From contig JAVJRN010000038.1 of NCBI GenBank assembly GCA_040218415.1, positions 1 to 14,731 on the forward strand: 14,731 nt of DNA. The letters are read 5' to 3'. Origin of the DNA: JAVJRN01 sp040218415. GTDB taxonomy: Bacteria; Bacteroidota; Bacteroidia; Cytophagales; Cyclobacteriaceae. The notes beneath the pieces are model-generated. The model was not told the origin of the DNA, made no database searches, and saw only the letters and a program-made list of their open reading frames with translations. Below, one piece after another: positions 7,341 through 14,617 of the stretch (its first letter is position 1; the number at the start of each line of letters is the position of its first letter). A program made the translations under genes and the position numbers.

Positions 7341-8186
7341 TTATTTAGACCAAGCTTTTACGTGTTGTTTGGAGACCCCCAAACCTTCAATACCGAGCTC
7401 CATTACATCGCCAGGCTTGAGGTACATTGGCGGTTTGAATCCAAAACCAACTCCCTCGGGCGTACCCGTGGAGATAATATCTCCGGGCATCAAGCTCATA
7501 AATTGTGATAGATAAGAAACAACTTGTTGTATGTTGAAAATAAAATCATTCGTGTTTCCATCCTGTAGTTTTTTACCATTAAGCTTGAGCCAAAGATTCA
7601 CATTGTTGGGGTCTTTGATTTCATCTTTTGTGGCAATGAATGGTCCTAAAGGTGCGAACGTATCACAGCTTTTTCCCTTGACCCATTGCCCGCCACGCTC
7701 TATTTGGAACTCTCGTTCACTCACGTCATTGTGAAGCGTATAGCCTGCCACATAATCCATTGCTTCTTCCTCAGTTACGTAATTGGCACGCTTGCCGATC
7801 ACCACAGCCAATTCTACCTCCCAGTCTGTTTTCACGCTATTTTTCGGAATGATTACATCGTCAAAAGGGCCAATCATACTAGATGTGGCTTTGAAGAATA
7901 CGACCGGCTCCTTAGGCACTTCCATGCCAGATTCCGCAGCATGTTTACTGTAATTCAGCCCTATGCAAATGATCTTTCCCGGTCGGGAAACGGGTGCGCC
8001 AATACGCACCTCACCTTTTACTAAATACTCCTCAGTAGGCTGAAAGGCTTTCAGTTTTTCGATCTCATTGTTGGCGAAAAAATCTTCTGTATAGTCAGCA
8101 ACTAGGTGACTCACATCATATAATTTCTCTTCTATTTGTAGCGCTGGTTTTTCAGAACCAAATGCGCCGTATCTTACTAGTTTCAT
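7341..8186 (-). CDS. FAH-family hydrolase, probable 2,4-diketo-3-deoxy-L-fuconate hydrolase
   Basis: This 281-residue protein belongs to the fumarylacetoacetate hydrolase family. It has a variable N-terminal part (to ~65) followed by the catalytic beta-roll with GLNYSKHA (76-83), EPVVFFKATSSMIGP (93-107), metal ligands E123 and E125 in DWEVELAVVIGK, D154 in HNDVSEREFQ, GKSCDTFAPLGP (171-182) and STGTPEGVGFG. Family members cleave 2,4-diketo-3-deoxy acids from L-fucose or L-rhamnose to pyruvate and L-lactate, which fits the adjacent lactate dehydrogenase-like gene. Weaker alternatives are acylpyruvase or an oxaloacetate decarboxylase-type activity. The gene follows the upstream SDR by 13 bases. 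Confidence 0.8.
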   Translation of the reverse strand: MKLVRYGAFGSEKPALQIEEKLYDVSHLVADYTEDFFANNEIEKLKAFQPTEEYLVKGEVRIGAPVSRPGKIICIGLNYSKHAAESGMEVPKEPVVFFKATSSMIGPFDDVIIPKNSVKTDWEVELAVVIGKRANYVTEEEAMDYVAGYTLHNDVSEREFQIERGGQWVKGKSCDTFAPLGPFIATKDEIKDPNNVNLWLKLNGKKLQDGNTNDFIFNIQQVVSYLSQFMSLMPGDIISTGTPEGVGFGFKPPMYLKPGDVMELGIEGLGVSKQHVKAWSK

Positions 8187-8199
8187 GCTTTATGTTTTG

Positions 8200-8964
8200 T
8201 TATGAATTTAAAGTGATGAACCCACCATCTATCGGGAAGTCTGATCCTGTAATGTAGGAGGCCTCATCACTTGCAAGGTAAAGTGCCAAAGCACCAATTT
8301 CTTCCGGTTTTCCCATTCGTCCAATGGGTTGACTTTTAGACAAAGTTTCGAACATTTCTTTTTCGTTCCCTGGGTAGTTTTTAGCTAGAAAGCCATCCAC
8401 AAACGGTGTATGAACGCGACCAGGAGAGATGGTATTACATCGGATTTTGTGCACCAAATAATCCTTGGCTACCGAAAGCGACATGGCATGCACAGCGCCT
8501 TTGGTCATGGAGTAAGCAAAGCGGTCAGAAATCCCGACATGTGCAGCGATAGACGAAAGGCTGATAATTGATCCACCGGCTGCTTTCATGTGCTTCAATG
8601 ATGCCTGAGTGCAATTGTATACTCCCATCACATTCACATTGAAAAGTTTGGTCATATCCTCAGTTGTTGACTTTTCGATGTTGCCTACATGAGCTATTCC
8701 CGCATTGTTGATTAGGATGTCCAACCTTCCCTTGGCAAATTCGTCAACCACCTTTTGTACTTCGGAGAGCTGAGTAACATTACATTCAAATGCTTGTATA
8801 TCTCCTTCTGTTTCTAAAGCGACAGACTCTGCCGCACTTAATGATAAATCCAAAATCGCCACACTGGCTCCAGCTCCAGCTAAAGATTGTACGATGGCTT
8901 TACCGATCCCGCTACCTCCTCCAGTAACTATTGCTTTCTTTCCTGTTAAATCAAATTTGCTCAT
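8200..8964 (-). CDS. SDR dehydrogenase, candidate 2-keto-3-deoxy-L-fuconate dehydrogenase
   Basis: This 254-residue short-chain dehydrogenase has TGGGSGIG (14-21), an acidic D39 at the end of the second strand (AILDLS) pointing to NAD, NNAG (86-89), S138, and Y151xxxK155 in AYSMTKGAV. CNTISPGRVHTPF and ASYITGSDFPIDGG complete the classical fold. The ATG at 8964 overlaps the dehydratase stop by four bases (ATGA). A start seven codons upstream would only extend the overlap. Its position directly after the dehydratase and before the diketo-acid hydrolase suggests it oxidises the 4-hydroxyl of the 2-keto-3-deoxy acid. The opposite assignment, sugar 1-dehydrogenase, cannot be ruled out from sequence alone. 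Confidence 0.72.
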   Translation of the reverse strand: MSKFDLTGKKAIVTGGGSGIGKAIVQSLAGAGASVAILDLSLSAAESVALETEGDIQAFECNVTQLSEVQKVVDEFAKGRLDILINNAGIAHVGNIEKSTTEDMTKLFNVNVMGVYNCTQASLKHMKAAGGSIISLSSIAAHVGISDRFAYSMTKGAVHAMSLSVAKDYLVHKIRCNTISPGRVHTPFVDGFLAKNYPGNEKEMFETLSKSQPIGRMGKPEEIGALALYLASDEASYITGSDFPIDGGFITLNS

Positions 8965-10565
8965 AATGATACTCCTCTTTTCCAAAATATAAAATCGTTC
9001 TGTTCTAGCTTCATTGCTTTGGACTCTTCGCCGCTGGCTATCGCAATTACCTTCTCCAAAAGTTCATCTGCACTTTCGTCAAGAGTTTGCTCCCCGCTGA
9101 TGATTTTACCCGTGTTGAAATCAATGATATCGGGCATAGCCTCCGCCAATTTGGTATTACTTGATACTTTGATTACTGGTGTCACTGGATTTCCGGTAGG
9201 CGTTCCAAGCCCAGTTGTAAACAAAATGATGTTGGCGCCAGCTGCGGCAAGTCCTGTGGTTGACTCTACATCATTTCCCGGTGTGCAGAGCAGGTTTAGT
9301 CCAGCTTTCGTAACATGCTCTCCATAATCCAACACATCGCTCACTGGTGCTGTACCTCCCTTTTTTGCGGCTCCTGCAGATTTAATGGCATCCGTGATGA
9401 GACCATCTTTTACATTTCCCGGAGAGGGATTCATATCAAAACCCGATCCCACGGAATGCGCTTTGCGCTCATAGCTTTTTTGAATGTCAAAAAAGCGTTG
9501 AGCAACCTGATCTGTGGTGCATCGGTTGAGAATATTTTGCTCTACACCGTTGAGTTCTGGAAACTCACTTAAGATGGTCGCTCCGCCCAATGACACAATT
9601 TTATCAGATAAAACACCCAGCGTCGGATTAGCAGAAATCCCTGAAAAACCATCTGATCCACCACATTCGAGTCCAATGGTCAATTTATCAAGTGTGGCCG
9701 GTGCACGCTTGTATTTCTTATTTACTTTTTCCAATACCTCAATGGTATCCTTAATAGCCGACTGAATCAGCTTTTCCTCGGACTTGATTTGTTGTTGCTC
9801 GAAGAAAAGTATTGTCCTTTCTGATTTAGGAAATAGTTCTTTGTTAATCTCTTGAAACCAATGATACTGGGCGTGCTGGCAGCCAAGACTTAATACAGTT
9901 GCTCCTGCAACATTAGGGTGATTGAGGTAACTCACTAAGATCCGCAACAAGGCTTCTGAGTCCGCCTTGGTACCGCCGCAACCTCCATCGTGGTAGAGAA
10001 ATTTGATTCCATCGATATTCTCAAAAACCCGACGATATTCGCTATTGACAGAGTGACCGGCTTCTCCTAGTAGGTTTTCCGCAAATTGGAGGTAATTGTT
10101 TGGTTTTTTGTAGCCGAGTACTTCTTTGAGCGTATCCTCAATAATCCTTAGGTTTCTGTTTTCACAAAAAACCAAAGGAATAAACAACCAGTAATTGGCA
10201 GTCCCAACTTGACCATCTTCCCGGTGATATCCTTGAAAAGTACGGTCTTTCCATTTGGAAACATCAACACTATCCCATGGGTATGGGTCACGTTGCTCCA
10301 AATTCATTGGGTTAGCAAAATGGGTGATATTCTCAGTGCTCATCCGCTCACCCAGATGCAATTTTCTCAACGCTTTGCCAACAGGCACGCCGTACATAGT
10401 GATTATACCTCCTTCTGGAATATCCTCTGTGAAAAACTTGTGTTTTTGTGCTATGGGTTCCTTGATTTGATAATTCTTATCTCGAAAAGACACCTCCCCA
10501 ACAGTAAGGTCAGCTAACGCAACGAGCACATTGTCTTTGGGGTCTATCTGTAAAATCTTGTCCAT
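8961..10565 (-). CDS. UxaA/altronate-dehydratase-family enzyme, probable L-fuconate dehydratase
   Basis: This 534-residue protein has two parts. An N-terminal SAF domain (~1-90) contains IAQKHKFFTEDIPEGG, and a UxaA/GarD-type dehydratase body begins at GYHREDGQVGTANYW (~112-126). Body motifs include VLSLGCQHAQ, GLECGGSDGFSGISANPTLG, LSEFPELNGVEQ, DMNPSPGNVKDG, GGTAPVSDVLDYGE and the glycine-rich TTGLGTPTGNPVTPVIKV. Characterised relatives dehydrate sugar acids such as altronate or galactarate using a metal. Here the operon points to L-fuconate or a similar 6-deoxy acid. The NPSPGN-following stretch (DGLITDAIKSAGAAKKGG) differs from the GGLTTxEEKSLG of typical UxaA, consistent with a separate substrate subgroup. 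The ATG at 10565 is chosen because the SAF domain starts there. An upstream ATG at 10601 adds 12 unrelated residues. This is the first gene of the operon. Confidence 0.8.
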   Translation of the reverse strand: MDKILQIDPKDNVLVALADLTVGEVSFRDKNYQIKEPIAQKHKFFTEDIPEGGIITMYGVPVGKALRKLHLGERMSTENITHFANPMNLEQRDPYPWDSVDVSKWKDRTFQGYHREDGQVGTANYWLFIPLVFCENRNLRIIEDTLKEVLGYKKPNNYLQFAENLLGEAGHSVNSEYRRVFENIDGIKFLYHDGGCGGTKADSEALLRILVSYLNHPNVAGATVLSLGCQHAQYHWFQEINKELFPKSERTILFFEQQQIKSEEKLIQSAIKDTIEVLEKVNKKYKRAPATLDKLTIGLECGGSDGFSGISANPTLGVLSDKIVSLGGATILSEFPELNGVEQNILNRCTTDQVAQRFFDIQKSYERKAHSVGSGFDMNPSPGNVKDGLITDAIKSAGAAKKGGTAPVSDVLDYGEHVTKAGLNLLCTPGNDVESTTGLAAAGANIILFTTGLGTPTGNPVTPVIKVSSNTKLAEAMPDIIDFNTGKIISGEQTLDESADELLEKVIAIASGEESKAMKLEQNDFIFWKRGVSL

Positions 10566-10744
10566 TGATGGGTTACTATCAAGAAAGTATAATCTGAGCA
10601 CAGATTTAGCGAGTCTTACGTAGAAAAGACCTGAAATTAGTTAATTTTAGCTGCGCACATATGTGCGCGTTTAATTGAGGAGATGCCTAAATACTATTTC
10701 CATTATTTGATTTTAATGAACCTACAGCATGCCCAAATTAGTTG
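10566..10744. promoter_or_regulatory. Divergent promoter region between the operon and its LacI-type regulator
   Basis: This is the only intergenic region facing the first operon gene on one side and the regulator on the other, so both promoters must lie here. Neither strand shows a convincing Bacteroidota TTTG/TAnnTTTG pair. An approximate -7-like TATACTTT lies ~25 bases upstream of the dehydratase start on the minus strand. The centre is occupied by the palindrome listed separately. Flanking A/T-rich arms (TTAATTTTAG and TTTAATT) extend the partial symmetry. Confidence 0.6.
10653..10668. promoter_or_regulatory. Perfect 16-bp palindrome, probable LacI-family operator
   Basis: GCGCACATATGTGCGC is fully self-complementary and stands out as GC-rich ends in an AT-rich spacer, midway between the divergent dehydratase and regulator genes. 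LacI/GalR-family dimers bind even-length palindromes, often with a central CG; here the centre is TA. The site lies ~88 bases from the dehydratase start and ~77 bases from the regulator start, so it could control both. No second copy was seen in the window. Confidence 0.65.
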
Positions 10745-11764
10745 ATGAGTAGCTATGTGACCATAATGGACATTGCTAAGGAGCTGGGAGTATCCCACTC
10801 TACGGTTTCACGTGCGCTGAGAGATCATCCGAGAATTAGTAAAAAGACAATAGCTAAAGTGAAAAAACTCGCGGATGAACGCGGGTATTGGTCAAATGAT
10901 GCGGTAAGGAATATCACACAAGGTCATAGTGGTATAATCGGTATTATTGTGCCCGACCTTTCTATTCCTTTCTTTTCGCGGGTATTACTCAATATTCAAA
11001 GTGAACTTTTCAAGCAAAACTATAGTGCGCTTGTATTCAATAGTGCAGAATCTGCGGAGGCTGAAAAAGTCTCAATTGAGAAATGTCTGATGCACAGAGT
11101 AGACGGAATCATCGCAGCAATCACCATTGAAACCAAGGATTTTTCAACTTACGAAAAGGTTCTCAAGCAAGGGGTTCCCATCGTCTTTTATGATCGGGTT
11201 TCTAATTTCCTCAATGTCCCGAAAGTAGTGGCTGATGATTATGTCGGCTCTTATAATGCTAATAAATATTTAATTGAACAAGGTTGTAAAATCATTGCGC
11301 ACATCACGGGTACTATCAACCTCAACAACAGCAATAACCGTCTCTACGGATATCTGGATGCACTTTCTGAAAATGGCCTAAAAGCGAATGAGTCTTTGAT
11401 TCACTACTATGAATTTGAACCTTCGAGCATTGATGATTTTCTCAAAAAAGTTTTAGCTAAGTACGGCCACATAGATGCTATTTCCACCTTTAATGATTAC
11501 ACCGCCTACTATGCTGTTCAATCATTGATTAGGCTCGGCTTGAAAGTTCCTGATAATGTTTTTGTAATTGGTTTTTCCAATGAACCGATCGCGACATATA
11601 TGCGCCCAAGTCTCTCTACTGTAGAAGAAGTAGCGCCAAAAATGGGCACCATTGCTGCACAAAAAATGGTCTCTATTTTGAATGGCTCTGAGTCGTTAAC
11701 CTCACAGAAAATCTCGATCCTTCCTGGTTTGATTCTTAGGGAAACGACTAAAAAGCGCGATTGA
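10745..11764 (+). CDS. LacI/GalR-family transcriptional regulator
   Basis: This 339-residue protein has an N-terminal helix-turn-helix (TIMDIAKELGVSHSTVSRAL, residues 6-25), a hinge around 50-60 and a periplasmic-binding-protein-like sensor domain. The sensor starts at IGIIVPDLSIPFF and contains FNDYTAYYAVQSL and VFVIGFSNEPIATYMRPSLSTVEE, the usual C-terminal signatures. It is transcribed divergently from the catabolic operon and faces the perfect palindrome, so it very probably controls the operon and itself. The inducer is presumably the sugar or an early pathway intermediate. The ATG at 10745 is preferred over the adjacent in-frame TTG at 10742. Length is normal for the family. Confidence 0.9.
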   Translation: MSSYVTIMDIAKELGVSHSTVSRALRDHPRISKKTIAKVKKLADERGYWSNDAVRNITQGHSGIIGIIVPDLSIPFFSRVLLNIQSELFKQNYSALVFNSAESAEAEKVSIEKCLMHRVDGIIAAITIETKDFSTYEKVLKQGVPIVFYDRVSNFLNVPKVVADDYVGSYNANKYLIEQGCKIIAHITGTINLNNSNNRLYGYLDALSENGLKANESLIHYYEFEPSSIDDFLKKVLAKYGHIDAISTFNDYTAYYAVQSLIRLGLKVPDNVFVIGFSNEPIATYMRPSLSTVEEVAPKMGTIAAQKMVSILNGSESLTSQKISILPGLILRETTKKRD

Positions 11765-11816
11765 TTAACGCTTGACCAACAGATGTTCGCTAAATACTGA
11801 GCCTGCTATATTTGAC

Positions 11817-11841
11817 TGGATAATCTGGGTTCGATTATTCA
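11817..11841 (+). repeat. Inverted repeat downstream of the regulator gene
   Basis: TGGATAATC (11817-11825) pairs with GATTATTCA (11833-11841) around a seven-base loop, giving a nine-pair stem including one G-U pair. It lies ~53 bases after the regulator stop codon and could mark the 3' end of that transcript. There is no immediate U-tract; a T-run occurs only ~30 bases later. Intrinsic termination is therefore possible but unproven. Confidence 0.35.
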
Positions 11842-11929
11842 GCACAGGTTGTATCGTCATTGCGATCTTTTTTAATCTTGAAGAGATTAGAAAATTGAAG
11901 CAATCTACTAGAAAGGTGAGATTGCCTCA

Positions 11930-11983
11930 ATGAAAACAGAAAGAAGAAGCTTTGATAAGGAGTTTAAAGTAATGACCTTATAA
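11930..11983 (+). pseudogene. Relic of an IS3-type transposase orfA (first 17 codons)
   Basis: The peptide MKTERRSFDKEFKVMTL followed by a stop closely resembles the N-terminus of IS3-family OrfA proteins (pattern MxxxRRxFDxEFKxxxV), which normally continue for ~90-100 residues through an HTH. Here the frame ends after 17 codons and nothing like the rest of orfA or orfB follows. Only the start of an old insertion survives, probably after deletion. The identification rests on a short peptide and is moderately secure. Confidence 0.5.
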
Positions 11984-12361
11984 GGTTTAAAGTTCACTGT
12001 TACTATAATTCAAATACAAGCTGTGCCAGAAAATCTAGCTCATACTTCACTTTCAAAAGATGGTTCGTTCTTATTCGTTGGCAAGCAAAGTTTGTATCTA
12101 GAAAAGGGAAAAACAAGGCAGAATAAACCTACAAACAGCAAGTGATGTTCTTTTTTGGGTATCTATCTGAAAATCAGTGTTTATACATAACTTAAGAAGG
12201 ACTCAAAGAGTGCTAAAATATGCCAATTCTTAGTGTCAATAACGAGTCAAAGTATCTATAAATGACTTTGTAAAGCATTGTTAAAGAGGTGTTTAATTGG
12301 GCAAGTTTAAATCCTGCAACTATTCGAGGATAAGCGAGTTTTGCTGGCTCTACAGGTTCAA

Positions 12362-12450
12362 GCAATAATGCCTAGACTCTTAACTATTAATTTAGATCCT
12401 ATCAATAAATCGTCAAAAGCTTTTATGCAGAAGTTCGGTGGTTTTCTAAT
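12362..12450 (+). pseudogene. Possible C-terminal fragment of a GNAT acetyltransferase
   Basis: An open stretch encodes LLTINLDPINKSSKAFMQKFGG, which resembles the GNAT motif LxLxVxPxNxxAxxlYxKlGF near the acetyl-CoA site. No upstream acetyltransferase domain exists, an in-frame stop sits at 12308, and the frame runs into the 3' end of the convergent tag gene. It is best viewed as a decayed fragment, if it is related at all. A chance match is possible. Confidence 0.25.
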
Positions 12451-12457
12451 TGGGCAA

Positions 12458-13042
12458 TCATCGACACTCCTTCATCACCTCCTCGTGCCTAAAGCAATCC
12501 ACAGTATGATCGTTTACCATGCCGATGGCCTGCATGTGAGCATATATGATAGTGGAACCAACAAACTTGAAACCTCGCTTTTTTAGATCTTTCGAGATTT
12601 TATCGGATAAAGGAGTGGTCGCGGGAACCTCGGTCATTGTTTTCCATTGATTTACTATAGGTTTCCCATTCACGAATGACCAGATGTAAGCATCAAAACT
12701 GCCAAACTCTTCGCGCACTTTTATAAAATTCTGAGCATTGGTTATGGCTGATTTGATTTTCAAGCGATTTCTTATAATGCTGGAATCTTGTAATAATTCC
12801 TCCACCATACCTTCACCGTATTGAGCTACCATTTCATAATCAAAATCGGCAAACGCCTTTCTATAGCCCTCACGCTTTTTAATGATCGTGCTCCAGCTTA
12901 ATCCTGCCTGGGCTCCTTCAAGGATCAAAAATTCAAAATGTGTTTTTTCGTCATGAACAGGAACTCCCCACTCCTCGTCATGGTATTTGATATACGCTTC
13001 GAAAGAGTTTGCAGACCAACCACATCGTGTTTTTTCAGACAT
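12458..13042 (-). CDS. tag: DNA-3-methyladenine glycosylase I
   Basis: This 194-residue base-excision repair enzyme removes 3-methyladenine from alkylated DNA. The zinc-binding set of the family is present with the expected spacing: C7 (RCGW), H21 (YHDEEWG), H179 and C183 (NDHTVDCF). E42 in LILEGAQAGLSW aligns with the base-recognition glutamate of E. coli Tag. KRREGYRKAF-like and GFKFVGSTIIYAHMQAIGMVNDH segments are typical. Length matches the family (~187-195). It is a stand-alone gene on the minus strand, convergent with the decayed region and divergent from the exported-protein gene, and unrelated to the sugar operon. Confidence 0.95.
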   Translation of the reverse strand: MSEKTRCGWSANSFEAYIKYHDEEWGVPVHDEKTHFEFLILEGAQAGLSWSTIIKKREGYRKAFADFDYEMVAQYGEGMVEELLQDSSIIRNRLKIKSAITNAQNFIKVREEFGSFDAYIWSFVNGKPIVNQWKTMTEVPATTPLSDKISKDLKKRGFKFVGSTIIYAHMQAIGMVNDHTVDCFRHEEVMKECR

Positions 13043-13199
13043 TATTTGATTTTTTGAGTGCAGCGCTAATCTAGCTTTTTGTTTTAGAAAAAAGTAATCG
13101 ACTTATTTGTTTGCTCCTCAAACTAGGCATATCATAGATTCCTTGTAATTTCGTTACTTGGTTATGCGATATTATCACTCAAGCTCTTTTTTACGAAAT

Positions 13200-14288
13200 A
13201 TGACCCTCAGGAGTCTATTTTGCTCCCTTCTTTTTCTCTCTACGAGTTTTGCTGATGCCCAAGAAAAAGAACTGCTCGTAGTAGGAGGTAGAAAAGAGTT
13301 GACGCATTCCGACCAACTTCCCATCAACATCACTTCAGAAAGAAGTGTTGTGATCGTGTATAAACCTTTGCTGAGTAAAAAAGGGTTTTCCTTGAAAGGA
13401 GACTGGAAGGAGTTGGTAGAGAATTATCAAAAGGGATTTCGTCAAATTGGTGTGGATGTGGTTTATGCGCTTCATTATGCTGATTTAAATGGTGGCCCTG
13501 AGGTTTCAGGAGCCTTTTCTGAAGTCCTCGAAAAGCGTCAAATTAAAAATTTGATTTTTATCAAAATCGATGAAACTGGTTTCATCAACCGACTCATCAT
13601 CACATCATACAATGGAAAAGCAGATCTTATAGACAATGGTCAACCTTGCTGGGTAACAGAGTCTGGCGAGGTAAAAACAGTTTTACTTCGGCTTGGTAGG
13701 CAAGTGTTGCGACAAGAAGTGGATCGGAGTAATTTTCTAATTCCCGAAATCCCCGAATACCTCGATGAATTCAGACTGTTTAGCGGAACCAGATATGAGA
13801 ACTATTCCAGCCGATTAAAATCACAAAAACTTGCCGTAATTAAATTTGACGGACTGCCGCCAACGACACTTCTGGGCAATAAAAGCTATAACGAAAAACT
13901 TGAAGAGTTAAACAATAGACTTGCGAGCATGATGGAGCGCTATCCTTTCGAATACGAACTGGTCAACTACCAAACTGATCAAGAACTATACGACCAAGGA
14001 TTTCAGTTTTCCATAATGCCCCTGACCAATACCAATCGCAACGTCAAAAAAATGCTCAACTATAATCCTTCTGATCAGGAAACGGAATTTGTCTCTATGA
14101 TTCCTGAAAGCGAAAATGTAAAGGTTAAGCGAATTCCATCAGAAGCGGTCGTTACTAAGTACTACATTAAACAAACCATCGTCAAAGACTTACATGTGGG
14201 TGACAATTGGGATGCTGATGTTACTTGGGATAAGGCATTAGAAAATTTTCTTTTTCACCTTCGAAAGTCCTTTGACATCTCCAATTAA
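13200..14288 (+). CDS. Exported protein of unknown function
   Basis: I do not recognise this 362-residue protein. It begins with a clear Sec signal peptide (MTLRSLFCSLLFLSTSF) and a likely signal peptidase I cut after ADA, before QEKELLVVGG. There is no lipobox cysteine at the cleavage point, so it is probably periplasmic. The mature part mixes alpha and beta segments with no further membrane helices. Segments such as KNLIFIKIDETGFINRLIIT and QKLAVIKFDGLPP suggest two alpha/beta-like halves. The ATG at 13200 gives the best signal peptide. Upstream in-frame starts at 13164 (ATG) and 13158 (TTG) would add 12-14 mostly polar residues. The stop overlaps the start of the acetyltransferase gene by one base (TAATG), suggesting a two-gene operon. 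Confidence 0.7.
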   Translation: MTLRSLFCSLLFLSTSFADAQEKELLVVGGRKELTHSDQLPINITSERSVVIVYKPLLSKKGFSLKGDWKELVENYQKGFRQIGVDVVYALHYADLNGGPEVSGAFSEVLEKRQIKNLIFIKIDETGFINRLIITSYNGKADLIDNGQPCWVTESGEVKTVLLRLGRQVLRQEVDRSNFLIPEIPEYLDEFRLFSGTRYENYSSRLKSQKLAVIKFDGLPPTTLLGNKSYNEKLEELNNRLASMMERYPFEYELVNYQTDQELYDQGFQFSIMPLTNTNRNVKKMLNYNPSDQETEFVSMIPESENVKVKRIPSEAVVTKYYIKQTIVKDLHVGDNWDADVTWDKALENFLFHLRKSFDISN

Positions 14289-14617
14289 TGGCCTTCAATC
14301 TTCCTTCTGATTTTAAAGTTTTAATTGACCCAGTGCAATACTTGGCTAGGCTAGACTTGGTAGTAGAGCCTCCGACATTAAAATATCTCAAAAAACTTCA
14401 CAAACAGCATTTATTAAATATCCCATTCGAAAATCTCGATATCCATTATCATAAAAGGGTAGAGTTGAAAATTGAATCGATTTTCAGGAAAGTAATGAAC
14501 AATCGAGGAGGGTTCTGCTACGAACTCAACGGCATCTTTCTCCATTTACTAAAAGCTCTTGGGTTTAAGTGTTGGTATGCTTCTGCCGAAATAGGGTATT
14601 TCGGGAAAAAGATTTGA
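14288..14617 (+). pseudogene. Truncated arylamine N-acetyltransferase (NAT family)
   Basis: The 109-residue frame matches the N-terminal domain of arylamine N-acetyltransferases, which acetylate arylamines from acetyl-CoA. IPFENLDIHYHKRV (residues ~44-57) and NNRGGFCYELNGIFLHLLKALGF carry the family signatures, including the catalytic Cys of RGGFCYELN. It ends at a TGA at 14615-14617, just where the beta-barrel with the catalytic His (FDHxxLLV) and Asp (VDVGFG) should follow. The family norm is ~250-280 residues. Neither other frame downstream restores those motifs, so this is more than a simple frameshift. A rearrangement or insertion has probably removed the C-terminal part. Acetyltransferase activity is not expected. 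The start overlaps the upstream stop (TAATG). Confidence 0.75.

Larger units (their letters stand above)
11765..12457. other. ~690-base gene-poor stretch with decayed fragments
   Basis: No intact gene is visible between the regulator and tag. The region contains a short inverted repeat (11817-11841), a relic of an IS3-type orfA (11930-11983) and a possible acetyltransferase fragment (12362-12450), each listed separately. The remaining ~350 bases (11984-12340) are AT-rich with frequent stops. A 40-codon open stretch at 12023-12145 has no recognisable family. The pattern fits a site of past insertion and deletion. Confidence 0.5.

Noticed and set aside
7686..8024. Long plus-strand open frame antisense to the FAH-family hydrolase gene.
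   Set aside because: It is a shadow of the strongly supported minus-strand gene and shows no family features.
11753..11773. AAGCG/CGCTT dyad straddling the regulator stop codon as a terminator.
   Set aside because: It has only five base pairs, an eleven-base loop and no T-run.
12023..12145. 40-codon open stretch beginning at a GTG and containing HTSLSKDGSFLFVG.
   Set aside because: It has a faint beta-propeller-like look but is too short, has no start context and lies in AT-rich decayed DNA.
13106..13142. TTTG at 13110-13113 and TAGATTCC at 13135-13142 as a Bacteroidota promoter for the exported-protein gene.
   Set aside because: The spacing is acceptable, but the -7 box has two mismatches to TAnnTTTG, so it is not distinguishable from background.
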